This document shows, in pieces, positions 1 through 8,207 of a DNA stretch of 64,000 nucleotides. Origin of the DNA: Cupriavidus sp. 2SB (GTDB lineage Bacteria > Pseudomonadota > Gammaproteobacteria > Burkholderiales > Burkholderiaceae); NCBI RefSeq assembly GCF_005503625.1, contig NZ_SCMX01000011.1:55111-119110 (forward strand), written 5' to 3'. The translations under genes and the position numbers were made by a program. Position 1 is the first letter of the stretch. Each line of letters starts with the position of its first letter. The notes beneath the pieces are model-generated. The model was given only the letters and a program-made list of their open reading frames with translations. It ran no database searches and was not told where the DNA came from.

Positions 1-413
1 CCGCCAGCACCGTGCTCGATGGTGAGGTATGCGTGTTGGATGCCGTCGGCCGCGCCGACTTTGAGCGGCTGCATCGGCGGGCCAGGCGCAAGTGCTGGTA
101 TGAAGGCGCTGATCCGATTGTCTACTGCGTCTTCGACATCCTTGCGTTCAGGGGTCGGGACGTGCGAGTGCTGCCGATCGAGGAGCGTAAGGCCATGCTG
201 CGCCCGCTACTCGCTTCCCTGCCCGGCCTTCTCTACGTCCAGGCTGTCCTTGATCAGTCCGATTGGCTCTTCGCGAACGCGCTGGCGCTCAATCTAGAAG
301 GCATCGTCTGCAAGCGTGCCAGCAGCCCCTATCGAGCCGGGCCTTCGGTGGACTGGATCAAGGTAAGGCGTCGTGGAGTGCATGAGCACGGCGCGTTCAG
401 GCGTGGACCCTGA
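1..413 (+). pseudogene. ATP-dependent DNA ligase (LigD-type) fragment, cut at both ends
   Basis: The reading frame is already open at the left edge (frame of base 3), so the 5' part lies outside the window. The visible part matches the second half of the nucleotidyltransferase domain of ATP-dependent DNA ligases: a DGE motif near the edge, VFDIL, the motif IV-like EGIVCKR and the motif V-like DWIKV. After DWIKV the protein becomes Arg-rich, unrelated sequence and stops, so the remaining motif V lysine and the OB-fold domain are missing. It is probably a non-functional remnant of a LigD or LigD-like repair ligase, broken by the rearrangement that shaped this edge. Confidence 0.72.
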
Positions 414-428
414 TCTCGCGAAAAACAG

Positions 429-647
429 TCACGCAGTCTCGATGGCCACGCGCAAGTTGTTGAACCACGCCGAAAATTCATCGGCCTCAGTAAATACTCG
501 CACCGGCGCTTCGGCATTGCCAAGTCCAACCGAGTAGCCGCCATTGAGCAAGCTGACAATGCTGTCCTCAAAAATCGATGGATTTCCCTGTTTTGTCAGC
601 GAATCGCTGATTGTCTCCTGGGAAATATAGACCGCAGGCTTGTCCAT
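429..647 (-). CDS. Hypothetical protein, 72 aa
   Basis: A short ORF with an acidic, codon-biased composition. I start it at the internal ATG at 647, reading MDKPAVYISQ, because a GAGAG Shine-Dalgarno-like stretch lies just upstream, while the longer version from 710 begins in sequence without a ribosome site. It contains no membrane segment or recognised motif. It faces the ligase remnant and is divergent from the SOS-type gene pair at 937-1607. I cannot assign a function; it may be a small accessory protein of plasmid or island type. Confidence 0.5.
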   Translation of the reverse strand: MDKPAVYISQETISDSLTKQGNPSIFEDSIVSLLNGGYSVGLGNAEAPVRVFTEADEFSAWFNNLRVAIETA

Positions 648-883
648 AGTTTTTCTCTCGTTGTTTGCGTCAGGCTCCGAGCCCGTGCGGCCCACAGATA
701 CCTCCGCCATTGTTGGTTACCCGGGCATGTCGATGAGCCAAAAAAATGACCCGCAGTTGATTGCGGGCCGTCATAGTCCTCGTGGGGTCAAGTCACGAAC
801 ACGGGATTGTGAGTCCGAGGTGCTTCATTGTCACCCCGACACTTGGGGGATACAGCTCTCGCACCACTTACCGTGCATGTGCC

Positions 884-920
884 TTGCCGCAAGATCGATG
901 AGCACTGTATATTTATACAG
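884..920 (+). promoter_or_regulatory. Promoter overlapped by a LexA (SOS) box
   Basis: The 16-bp palindrome CTGTATATTTATACAG at 905-920 fits the LexA consensus CTG-N10-CAG, with the AT-rich centre typical of Gram-negative SOS boxes. It overlaps a likely -10 (TATATT, 908-913), which lies 18 bp after a -35 (TTGCCG, 884-889), so LexA binding would block RNA polymerase. The first ATG follows almost at once (922 or 937). Confidence 0.82.
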
Positions 921-936
921 TATGCTGTTTGAAGTC

Positions 937-1302
937 ATGAAACTCTGCCTGGAAGGACGCCGGCTACACCGAGGATGGTGGGGCGGGCAGCTGCTTTGGC
1001 GTGGCCAAGTGGTAATCGAGGACCGGATGGATACGCGCGCCCACCGCGTCATACCGCATGCGATCATGACCCACAGCAAGCACCAAGACACAGCCGAACT
1101 TGGCATCTTGTATGACGCGCGGATCGTGAGAATGTCCGGAGACGATTTGGTCCTTACGGGATTCGAGCGCGCCGACTTCGAACTGAAGGAATATCGGCAA
1201 GCGTGGCTAATGCGGCCGATCACGCGCGAGGAGATGGAAACGCCCATCCCTGCCGACGTGGTACGCGGCCGGGGGAAGTCCGGCAAATTGAATGGAGGGT
1301 GA
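937..1302 (+). CDS. Hypothetical protein in an SOS-type operon, 121 aa
   Basis: A soluble protein with no membrane segment; the C-terminal half (VLTGFERADFELKEYRQ) has good coding character. I cannot name its family. It sits directly behind a LexA box and its stop codon overlaps the start region of the SRAP gene (TGATG arrangement), so the two are probably co-transcribed and SOS-induced. Genes paired with SRAP/YedK proteins behind LexA boxes are common in Burkholderiales. The start is uncertain: ATG 922 lies only 2 nt after the LexA box, ATG 937 lies 15 nt further, and neither has a clear ribosome site. I use 937. Confidence 0.6.
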   Translation: MKLCLEGRRLHRGWWGGQLLWRGQVVIEDRMDTRAHRVIPHAIMTHSKHQDTAELGILYDARIVRMSGDDLVLTGFERADFELKEYRQAWLMRPITREEMETPIPADVVRGRGKSGKLNGG

Positions 1303-1304
1303 TG

Positions 1305-1607
1305 ATGTGCGTCAACTACGCGCCGGTCCAACGGCAAATGCTCCGGAACGTGTTTGGCGTCGAACCGCCTGTCGGAGAATGGCGATCGGAAGCCTGGCCT
1401 GACTACTCTGCCCCGATCATCCGCGCAACTGAGAGTGGTGAGCGTGAAGCCGTGCTCGCATCTTTCAGTATGGTGCCCAAGGGGAAGATTCCACCCGGCG
1501 TACGCTACTACCCCACAGCCAACGCTCGCGCCGAAACCATCGGAAAGCTCAGCTCGTTTGCAAAACACTGGAAGGCTGGTCAGCTATGCCTGATAGGAGC
1601 AACATGA
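1305..1607 (+). pseudogene. SRAP (YedK/HMCES-type) abasic-site protein, 3'-truncated
   Basis: SRAP proteins crosslink to abasic sites in single-stranded DNA through Cys2. I chose ATG 1305 over 1302 so that Cys is residue 2, as the family requires; a GGAGGG ribosome site lies at 1294-1299. The N-terminal MCVNYAP block, an SMVPKG block where the family usually has WGLVP, and the diagnostic NARAET motif are present. The protein ends at about 100 residues with LCLIGAT, where the family continues with the PA-x-x-x-YEW block and the catalytic His/Glu region (usually above 200 aa). It is therefore the 5' half only. The arsenic genes start 60 bp later, which suggests the island insertion broke it. 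Confidence 0.75.
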
Positions 1608-1666
1608 GTCGCCCATGTGGCGCATACTCCTTTGTATTACTCCTCTCTTTCGCATAGCTTGGAAAT

Positions 1667-1990
1667 ATGGAAGAGCAAGACATTGTCCGCTCCCTCGCGG
1701 CGCTAGCCCACAACATCCGCCTGCAAGTCTTTCGGATGCTGGTAGTCGCTGGCCCGGGAGGTTTGACCCCGGGGGCCATCGCCGAGGAGCTTGACGTGCC
1801 GAGCGCCACGCTGTCGTTCCACTTGAAGGAACTGATGCACGCGCGCCTGGTGACGCAGCAGCGTGAGGGTCGCAATCTGATCTATCGGGCAGAGTTCGCC
1901 CATATGAACGAGCTGCTCGGCTTCCTGACGGCCAACTGCTGCCAGGGGCATCCCTGCCTGGAAGCCAGCGCTACCTCATGCCAATGCTGA
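1667..1990 (+). CDS. arsR: ArsR-family arsenite-responsive repressor, 107 aa
   Basis: A winged-helix ArsR/SmtB repressor. The recognition-helix region reads ATLSFHLKELMHARLV (residues about 45-60), followed by the wing (QREGRNLIYRAEF). A C-terminal NCCQGHPC motif and a final CQC supply cysteines. As(III) sensing by C-terminal vicinal cysteines rather than a DNA-helix CVC is known for the Acidithiobacillus ferrooxidans type of ArsR, and this protein fits that type. It is about 43% the same, residue by residue, in its middle part as the second ArsR at 9233 by eye. It leads a short unit with arsN2 and probably represses it. Confidence 0.9.
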   Translation: MEEQDIVRSLAALAHNIRLQVFRMLVVAGPGGLTPGAIAEELDVPSATLSFHLKELMHARLVTQQREGRNLIYRAEFAHMNELLGFLTANCCQGHPCLEASATSCQC

Positions 1991-2091
1991 CGGAAATTCC
2001 GCAACAAGAGCCACGGCAAGCGCGCGGCGGCTGCGCCAATTTCATTGAGTCTTCCGATCAGCATCGGGCGGGTCGGTACTGAAGGCAACCT

Positions 2092-2535
2092 ATGTCGACT
2101 CCGACCTTTCGACTTGCTCGCCCCGACGACTTCGCGTCCATCCGTGCGCTGCTGGCCGAAGAAGACCTCCTTGTCGAGGACGTAGCTGCAGAAAACTCCA
2201 GCCGCTTCTTCGTGGCTGTACAGGACGGAAGCCTCTTGGCCTGTGCTGGGTTAGAGCCCTATGGGACGGATGGACTGCTCCGATCAGTCGCCGTTGCGAA
2301 GGATGCCCGCCACAATCAGTTCGGCCGCGTCCTGGTGGACCTCATAGAACGAGATGCCGGGACGATCGGTGTACGACGACTCTACCTGTTGACGACCTCC
2401 GCAGCGGACTACTTTCTCAATCTTGGGTACAGGATCGTCGAGAGAAACGCTGCGCCCGCAGCACTGCAATCCAGCGCGCAGTTCGCCGCTCTATGTCCAG
2501 CATCTGCGACTTGCATGACGAAGGCCACCGCCTGA
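2092..2535 (+). CDS. arsN2: GNAT acetyltransferase, ArsN2 type, 147 aa
   Basis: A GCN5-related N-acetyltransferase of the arsenic-associated ArsN2 group. The N-terminal FRLARPDDFASIRALL is the usual GNAT beta1-alpha1. LLRSVAVAKDARHNQFGRVL forms beta4 and the acetyl-CoA pyrophosphate-binding loop, and YFLNLGYRIVER is the C-terminal GNAT signature. ArsN1 is known to acetylate the arsenical phosphinothricin analogue arsinothricin; the substrate of ArsN2 is less certain. The gene follows arsR by 101 bp on the same strand and converges on aioA. No cysteine-rich tail beyond two C-terminal Cys is present. Confidence 0.82.
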   Translation: MSTPTFRLARPDDFASIRALLAEEDLLVEDVAAENSSRFFVAVQDGSLLACAGLEPYGTDGLLRSVAVAKDARHNQFGRVLVDLIERDAGTIGVRRLYLLTTSAADYFLNLGYRIVERNAAPAALQSSAQFAALCPASATCMTKATA

Positions 2536-2551
2536 GGCTGGTGGCCCGTCG

Positions 2552-2573
2552 ACGCCGGCGCGAACGCCGGCGT
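2552..2573. terminator. Hairpin between convergent arsN2 and aioA
   Basis: A perfect 9-bp inverted repeat (ACGCCGGCG, CGAA loop, CGCCGGCGT) fills the 54-bp gap between the stop codons of arsN2 and aioA. There is no T-run on either strand, so intrinsic termination would be weak. The position suggests a shared transcript end or a 3' stabilising hairpin. Confidence 0.5.
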
Positions 2574-2589
2574 GCAGTGTGATGCGCGC

Positions 2590-5076
2590 CTAGGCCGACT
2601 CAAAGCGACGTCTCTTGAAGCTGACAGTCTCCTTGAAATCTTCGCTGCTGCCGATTCGGCGAAGATCTGCCCAAGTACCCTTGTAGTAAGGCACGACATT
2701 GCGATCCGTCCACGGTGTGGTCACGTTGCCCATGACACCGTTGTAGTGGCCGAACTGCATGAAGGTCTGATTTCGCTTGATGTCTGGCTCGAGATAGGCC
2801 AGCGCGTAGGTCGAGCCATAATCGTTGTAGACCTCGACCACGTCGCCGGAGCTGATGCCGAGCGCACGTGCATCCTCGGGGTTGATTTCGAGATAGGCCA
2901 TCGGCACCCTGGCGCGCACGAATTCGTTGAACTGGTCGTGGTACATCGTTTGCCAGACTTCGTTGACGCGGCCGTTGTTGATCCAGAAATGGTACTTGGC
3001 CTTCTGGTCTGCTACGGGCTTCGGCAGGCCGGGCCAGGTTGCTGGCTTGAACTCTGCCTTGCCGTCGGCGGTATCGAACTTGCCGTCGGTGTAGAGCATC
3101 TCGGTGCCGACTAGCTTGCCATCGCGATACGCCTGAACCGGCAGTTGAACGCCGTTGTTGCCCATGGCGCGCAGGCGCTCAAAGGTAACGAGGTTGCCCG
3201 TCTTGCCACCCTGGCTATCAATCGGTGCTGCGCCGGGCTGCCCAGCCTGGCGGAATCCGTCATTGAAAGCATCCTCCTCAGTCTTCCAGTCGAAGCCGCT
3301 GAAGCGTGCCGCCATGTCCTGCTTGCCTTCCGCCTCGTACGTGCGCTTGAGGGTATTGGCGATGGCTGCGGCGATCAGGCAATCCGGCCGCGCCGTGCCC
3401 GGCGGATCCATGAACCGATCGGACAGCCGCATCCGGCGCTCACCATTCATTGACGTGAGGTTCATTTCGCCGGGGTGGGCAGCGGGCAGCATCAGGTGAG
3501 CCCCGTCCGCCAGGGTGGTCGGGTAGAGGTTGATGTTGACAAGGAAGAGGCCGCCCTTGCTTTTCACGGCGTCGTAGATGGCATCCACCATCTGTTGCAT
3601 CGACGCACCGCGTTGGCGGGACATGGCCTCCCGGACGATTCCCGACCGATGAAGAATGACGGCACGATGCTCTTGAGCGTTGAGCGTAGTCTGGAACGGA
3701 TTCGCGCCCCATGCCGTGTACATCAAGCCCTTGCCGTGAATGATCTCCTGATCGACATAGATCTTGGTGTTGCCGGGGTATGGCGGCCTGGCGTAACCCT
3801 CCTGGTGCCCACCCATGCGTACGACGCCCGTGCCACGTCGGCCAACATTGTGCGTGGCCAGCACCAGGTCCACGAGTGCGGACTGAATCAGGTAGTTGTC
3901 ATTGCCCCAGATAATGCCTTTCTCATAGGCATGCATCGTATGAGGGCGATGGCCAGAGGCCTTCGGCTTGTACGCCCACTCTGCCACGCGGCGCAGCTTG
4001 TCGGCAGGCACGCCAGTGATGCGACTGCATTCATCCAGCGGCAGCTTGTTGGCGCGCAGCGCGGCGTCGAACCCCTTGGTGTAGGTGGCAATAAACTCCT
4101 TGTCGTGCCAGCCCTGATCCACCACATAGGTAAGCAGCCCATTGAATAGCGCGATATCGGTACCGGGCTCGATATCCAGGTGCAAGACGTTTTCCTTGCC
4201 GGCGGCCTGCTCCGCTACCGCGATCGTTGTCGTGCGGCGCGGGTCGACGAATATCACCTTGGCGGCGGCCATGGTCTCGCCGGGGAAGCGCTGCTTGCGC
4301 TTGTCCATCGTCTGGCCCTGCAGGTTCGGCAGCCAGTGGGCGAGGAAATAGTTGGTCTGCGTCTCGTATGAGTTGCAGCCAATCGCCATGATCACATCGG
4401 CTAGTTCCGCGTCCTCGTAACTGTTGTTCAGCTCCCCAATTCCCATCTCGCGCGTGGCGTGGCATTCGGAGTTGTAGGCCGGGCGGTTATGGATGCGCAC
4501 CAGCGGCGTTTTCAGCGCCGTGAACATCAGCTTGCCTGTGCCCCAGGTGTTCTCGAAGCCACCGCCAGCGCCACCGTGATCGAAGCAGTCAAACGCCAGT
4601 GCGGCGGGGCCGTCCCGATCGAGGATCTTCTTGGTCAGGCCGGCATAGAGTGCAAGGGCATCGTCCCAACTGGTGTCCACCCACTGGTCGGAAACATAGA
4701 CGCGCGGGCTGCGCAGTCGCGCACGGCCCACGCCATCCGGCGTGAACATTACCTTGGCCAGTTGACCACCGCGCGTGGACGAGAGCCCCTTGTTCACCGA
4801 GCACTGCTTGTCAGGCACGATCATGATGTTCTGGCGCCGGCCATCGCGATCGACGATCGTGTTCTGCATGGCAGGTGTCATGATCACAGTCAGCGGTGGA
4901 AGCTGCTTGCGAAAATCCAGGCCGAGTGCGTTCTCGCCCGGCGCTCGGCCGCCTTCGCTATTTTCCGGCCACTTGTAGACGTGATACCCACATCCGACAA
5001 TGCAGAAGTGGCATGTCAGGTTGGTCCGCTGCGCGCTCACGGGCGGCAATGTCACCCGATCCTTGTTCGTTGCCAT
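2590..5076 (-). CDS. aioA: Arsenite oxidase large (molybdopterin) subunit, 828 aa
   Basis: The catalytic subunit of periplasmic arsenite oxidase, which oxidises As(III) to As(V) and passes electrons through a [3Fe-4S] cluster and the Rieske subunit. The N-terminal motif C22-x2-C25-x3-C29 followed by GYHVYKW is the [3Fe-4S] site typical of AioA. The length matches the family (about 820-845). There is no signal peptide of its own, as usual: the protein is exported with the Tat-bearing AioB. It lies 12 bp downstream of aioB in the same operon, in the normal B-A order. The neighbouring region contains no aioXSR sensor-regulator, aioC cytochrome or molybdopterin biosynthesis gene, so the regulator and electron acceptor must be elsewhere. 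Confidence 0.96.
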   Translation of the reverse strand: MATNKDRVTLPPVSAQRTNLTCHFCIVGCGYHVYKWPENSEGGRAPGENALGLDFRKQLPPLTVIMTPAMQNTIVDRDGRRQNIMIVPDKQCSVNKGLSSTRGGQLAKVMFTPDGVGRARLRSPRVYVSDQWVDTSWDDALALYAGLTKKILDRDGPAALAFDCFDHGGAGGGFENTWGTGKLMFTALKTPLVRIHNRPAYNSECHATREMGIGELNNSYEDAELADVIMAIGCNSYETQTNYFLAHWLPNLQGQTMDKRKQRFPGETMAAAKVIFVDPRRTTTIAVAEQAAGKENVLHLDIEPGTDIALFNGLLTYVVDQGWHDKEFIATYTKGFDAALRANKLPLDECSRITGVPADKLRRVAEWAYKPKASGHRPHTMHAYEKGIIWGNDNYLIQSALVDLVLATHNVGRRGTGVVRMGGHQEGYARPPYPGNTKIYVDQEIIHGKGLMYTAWGANPFQTTLNAQEHRAVILHRSGIVREAMSRQRGASMQQMVDAIYDAVKSKGGLFLVNINLYPTTLADGAHLMLPAAHPGEMNLTSMNGERRMRLSDRFMDPPGTARPDCLIAAAIANTLKRTYEAEGKQDMAARFSGFDWKTEEDAFNDGFRQAGQPGAAPIDSQGGKTGNLVTFERLRAMGNNGVQLPVQAYRDGKLVGTEMLYTDGKFDTADGKAEFKPATWPGLPKPVADQKAKYHFWINNGRVNEVWQTMYHDQFNEFVRARVPMAYLEINPEDARALGISSGDVVEVYNDYGSTYALAYLEPDIKRNQTFMQFGHYNGVMGNVTTPWTDRNVVPYYKGTWADLRRIGSSEDFKETVSFKRRRFESA

Positions 5077-5088
5077 GGCAGTGCCCCC

Positions 5089-5607
5089 TTACAGCAGGTT
5101 GGCTTGACGGCCGTAGATCAACCCGTCGACGCCAATGGCTTTCACGCTGCCATCTGCGGCGCTGTACTCGAGCTGGATTCTCGGAAGATTCTCGGTGGCC
5201 TGGCCGGATACCATCTGCCCGGACTTCTCGGGGTCAAAGATGCTGAAATGACAGGGGCATCGGAATGTGCGCGCCGTGGAGTCATAGGCGACCGGGCAAC
5301 CCATGTGCGTACAGAGCGTGCTGTAGGCAACAATGTCACGGTCGGGGCCAACGCCACCTGGAACCGGCGCACCCGTCTTGATTACCGCGCATGGCGATGA
5401 GGCATCAGGGTACGTAAAGGTGACCGGTGTGTTGGGCCGAAGCTGGCCAGCCCGTGCGATCACCTTAGGCTTGAATGGCAAGGTCGTGCGACCTACGTCC
5501 GCTGGTGGCGCGGCAGCACCGGCCGGACTCACCACCGTACCCGAGATGCTTACGCCGGCCGCGGAACCGCCAGCAGCCTTCAGAAACTGCCTGCGCGAAA
5601 TTGACAT
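5089..5607 (-). CDS. aioB: Arsenite oxidase small Rieske subunit with Tat signal, 172 aa
   Basis: The Rieske [2Fe-2S] subunit of arsenite oxidase. The start at 5607 ([10 protein letters not shown]) gives a clean Tat signal ([11 protein letters not shown]) with an AAGGAGGG ribosome site, whereas an upstream in-frame ATG at 5661 would bury the signal. The cluster ligands are in C99-T-H101-M-G-C104 and C117-P-C119-H120. Both C104 and C119 are Cys, so the disulfide of bc1-type Rieske proteins can form; some AioB proteins lack it. It is the first gene of the aioBA operon and is preceded by a sigma-54 type promoter at 5766-5781. Confidence 0.95.
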   Translation of the reverse strand: MSISRRQFLKAAGGSAAGVSISGTVVSPAGAAAPPADVGRTTLPFKPKVIARAGQLRPNTPVTFTYPDASSPCAVIKTGAPVPGGVGPDRDIVAYSTLCTHMGCPVAYDSTARTFRCPCHFSIFDPEKSGQMVSGQATENLPRIQLEYSAADGSVKAIGVDGLIYGRQANLL

Positions 5608-5765
5608 GTCGCCCTCCTTCCAAATGCGATCTCGGACCGAGCTGGGTGGCCTGAGGTACATCGTGGTCGCGGGGCTTTAGAGGGCGATTTGCCGGGCGGC
5701 CGCGCTCCCCGAGGGATCACGCGACTAGATCTTGATAATTCTGGAATTGTGTAACTAATTTCTAG

Positions 5766-5781
5766 GGCAATGACAGCCCCA
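5766..5781 (-). promoter_or_regulatory. Sigma-54 (RpoN) -24/-12 promoter of aioBA
   Basis: On the minus strand the element reads TGGGGC-N5-TTGCC. It keeps the invariant GG and GC exactly 10 bases apart, the hallmark of RpoN promoters. Transcription would start near 5754, leaving a leader of about 145 nt before aioB. RpoN together with the response regulator AioR is the established mode of aio control in several arsenite oxidisers. No enhancer-binding protein is encoded in the window. Confidence 0.68.
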
Positions 5782-5908
5782 CTGCAAGTTGCATAGCAAA
5801 ATAAAGCGGCGCCGATGGTCACGATGTTTGTACGCCATAGAGCACATCAAACAAACAGTGGGTAGTCTGATCTAGCGCAAGGAAAACAGCGCATGCAATC
5901 TCTTTATT

Positions 5909-5937
5909 TTGATAATATTGGAAACATGGAATTATGG
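5909..5937 (+). promoter_or_regulatory. Likely sigma-70 promoter of arsD-arsA
   Basis: A TTGATA -35 (5909-5914) and a weak TTATGG -10 (5932-5937) are spaced 17 bp in an AT-rich patch (5885-5940) of an otherwise GC-rich intergenic region, about 100 bp before arsD. I see no clear dyad like the ArsR operator at 9214-9231. The rest of the 430-bp gap from 5608 to 6037 holds only this and the aioB promoter. Confidence 0.4.
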
Positions 5938-6037
5938 GAACGCCGGAGCGATTCCTTCCCGTCTCCCTGAACACCGCACACCGTTCACCGATTGCTGTCA
6001 GCGAGCCCGAGGGCCGACTTTTTGAAAGGAAGTCATC

Positions 6038-6403
6038 ATGAAAAAGCTGGAAGTGTTTGACCCTGCCATGTGTTGCTCGACGGGGGTCTGTGGCGTGGAT
6101 ATAGATCCGATCCTGGCGCAATTCGCGGCCGACCTCAAATGGGTCGAAGAACAAGGTGTCACTGTGACCCGGTACAACCTGGGGCAGGAGCCTCAAGCAT
6201 TCGTGGCCAACCCCTCTGTGGTCAAGGAAATGGAGGGTGGCATGGATCGTCTGCCCATCATTGCAATCGATGGCCATATTGTATCCACCGGCATGTACCC
6301 CTCGCGCCAACACCTGGCGCAGAAGCTCAATCTTGCGCCGGCAACGGCCGAGAAGCCGCGGGTCAAGGCGGGTAGCTGCACACCCGGCTCCGGCTGCTGT
6401 TGA
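6038..6403 (+). CDS. arsD: ArsD arsenite metallochaperone, 121 aa
   Basis: ArsD carries As(III) to the ArsA ATPase and raises its affinity for arsenite. The essential C12-C13 pair and C18 are present (MCCSTGVCG). A second vicinal pair, C120-C121, closes the protein, with C114 just before it; these are dispensable in studied ArsD proteins. The fold segments VVKEMEGGMDRLPIIAIDG and the length of about 120 aa match the family. An AAAGGAAG ribosome site precedes it. It heads an operon with arsA 12 bp downstream. Confidence 0.96.
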   Translation: MKKLEVFDPAMCCSTGVCGVDIDPILAQFAADLKWVEEQGVTVTRYNLGQEPQAFVANPSVVKEMEGGMDRLPIIAIDGHIVSTGMYPSRQHLAQKLNLAPATAEKPRVKAGSCTPGSGCC

Positions 6404-6415
6404 AGCGGGGACGCC

Positions 6416-8203
6416 ATGACCTTGCCTTCTACACGTACCCGCTATCTGTTCTTCACCGGGAAAGGCGGGGTCGGTAAGACCTCGCTATCCTGTGCCACCG
6501 GGCTGGCCTTGGCCGAAGCCGGGCGTTCGGTGCTCATCGTTAGCACGGACCCTGCGTCTAACCTGGACGAGGTGCTGGGCGTAGGCCTGAGTCAACTGCC
6601 AACGGCGATCCCCGGGGCGCCTGGCCTGCACGCGCTGAACATCGACCCGGAAGCGGCGGCACACGCCTACCGGGAGCGGATGGTGGCCCCTTACCGAGGC
6701 ATATTGCCGGCTGCTGCAATCCAAAGCATGGAGGAGCAGTTCTCCGGCGCGTGCACCGTCGAGATTGCTGCGTTCGACGAGTTCTCGAAACTCCTTGGCG
6801 ACTCGTCCGGTACGGCCGACTTTGACCATGTCATCTTCGACACGGCTCCCACCGGACACACCCTGCGTCTGCTGACAATGCCCTCGGCATGGGACGAGTT
6901 CATTTCCTCATCCACTGGCGGCGCCTCCTGCCTCGGTCCGCTGGCCGGGCTGGAAAAACAGAAGGCGCTATACGCGGCAACCGTCGATCGTCTTTCCAAT
7001 GCAGACGAGACCACGGTCATCCTGGTTGCCCGTGCCGATACCGCATCCTTGAGGGAAGCCAATCGCACGGGTGCCGAACTGGCGGATCTTGGGATACGTA
7101 ACCAGGCCCTGGTCATCAATGGCCTGTTCACGGACGCCGGCTCCGGCGACCCAACGGCGACGGCCATGGCGCAGTTGGCGGACGAAGCATTGGCAAACAT
7201 CCCGGCCGAATTGGCCGGGTTGCCGCAGGCGCGTATCCCCTTCCTGCCGCGTGGCACCGTCGGATTGGACGCGCTACGCGAAATGGCCCATCCCGAGACT
7301 GTGGCATTGCCGACCAGTCACGAGATGCCCGAAACCAGCTTGCCACCTGGCTTGAGCGGTCTGGTCGAGCGCATGGCGTCGGCCGGCCATGGCGTCATCA
7401 TGACGATGGGCAAAGGCGGCGTGGGCAAGACCACTGTCGCTGCAGCAGTTGCCGTGGCACTTGCGAAGAAGGGCCATCGGGTCGTGCTTTCAACGACTGA
7501 CCCGGCTGCGCATATTGCCGCCACCATTGAAGGCGAGCTTCCTGGCCTGACGATCGCCCGAATCGACCCAGCGGAGGAAGTGCGACGGTACACGGAGGAG
7601 GTGCTCTCCAAGGCTGGCCAGCAACTCGACGCCGCTGGGCGCGCGATGCTGGAAGAGGACCTGCGTTCGCCATGCACCGAGGAAATTGCCGTATTCCGAG
7701 CCTTTGCCCGCACCGTCGACGAAGGCAAGGACGGATTCGTGGTGTTGGACACGGCCCCCACAGGCCACACGATCCTGTTGCTCGATGCGGCGGAGGCCTA
7801 CCACCGGGAAGTGATGCGCACGCAAGGGGATATGCCTGAGGCTGTGCGGCAGTTGTTGCCCAGGCTGCGCGACCCTGGCTATACGCGAGTGCTTATTGTT
7901 ACCTTGCCGGAGGCCACGCCCGTTCACGAGGCGGAGCGTCTTGCCAAGGACCTGGCCCGAGCTGGTATCAAGCCTTACGCGTGGGTCATCAACCAATCGC
8001 TCCTGGCGAGTGGGACGACGCACCCCGTGCTGTGCCAGCGCGGCGCTTACGAGGTGCCTTTCATTCGCCGCGTCGTCGACGAGCTGGCGCAAAGCTGCGC
8101 CCTAATACCGTGGCTCTCCGAGTCCCCAGTCGGAGTCAAGGGCCTGGAGCATCTGGTCGCTCGCGAGCCAAACCGCGAGCCCGATCCATCTTCTGTGAGG
8201 TAA
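6416..8203 (+). CDS. arsA: ArsA arsenite-stimulated ATPase, two-domain, 595 aa
   Basis: A duplicated A1-A2 ATPase that drives arsenite efflux. Each half has a deviant Walker A loop (GKGGVGKTS near residue 15; GKGGVGKTT near 331) and a DTAPTGHT signature. The three metalloid-binding cysteines of the E. coli protein (113, 172 and 422) have counterparts in GACTVEIAAFDEF, GASCLGPL and SPCTEEIAVF. It is full length (family about 580-600). The membrane partner in the window is the Acr3 carrier at 11074 rather than an ArsB, so ArsA would have to work with Acr3, as proposed for other arsDA-acr3 islands. Confidence 0.96.
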   Translation: MTLPSTRTRYLFFTGKGGVGKTSLSCATGLALAEAGRSVLIVSTDPASNLDEVLGVGLSQLPTAIPGAPGLHALNIDPEAAAHAYRERMVAPYRGILPAAAIQSMEEQFSGACTVEIAAFDEFSKLLGDSSGTADFDHVIFDTAPTGHTLRLLTMPSAWDEFISSSTGGASCLGPLAGLEKQKALYAATVDRLSNADETTVILVARADTASLREANRTGAELADLGIRNQALVINGLFTDAGSGDPTATAMAQLADEALANIPAELAGLPQARIPFLPRGTVGLDALREMAHPETVALPTSHEMPETSLPPGLSGLVERMASAGHGVIMTMGKGGVGKTTVAAAVAVALAKKGHRVVLSTTDPAAHIAATIEGELPGLTIARIDPAEEVRRYTEEVLSKAGQQLDAAGRAMLEEDLRSPCTEEIAVFRAFARTVDEGKDGFVVLDTAPTGHTILLLDAAEAYHREVMRTQGDMPEAVRQLLPRLRDPGYTRVLIVTLPEATPVHEAERLAKDLARAGIKPYAWVINQSLLASGTTHPVLCQRGAYEVPFIRRVVDELAQSCALIPWLSESPVGVKGLEHLVAREPNREPDPSSVR

Positions 8204-8207
8204 CACC

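Noticed and set aside
640..936. Upstream extension of the SOS-operon hypothetical to 640
   Set aside because: It would cross its own promoter and LexA box; the composition before 922 does not look coding.
4459..5400. Long plus-strand ORF of 313 codons opposite aioA and aioB
   Set aside because: It runs antisense through two clearly identified genes, has no family motif and no ribosome site; it is a by-product of GC-rich codon usage.
5881..5940. ArsR operator upstream of arsD
   Set aside because: No dyad resembling TTCGA-N6-TCGAA as seen at 9214-9231; only an AT-rich promoter-like patch.
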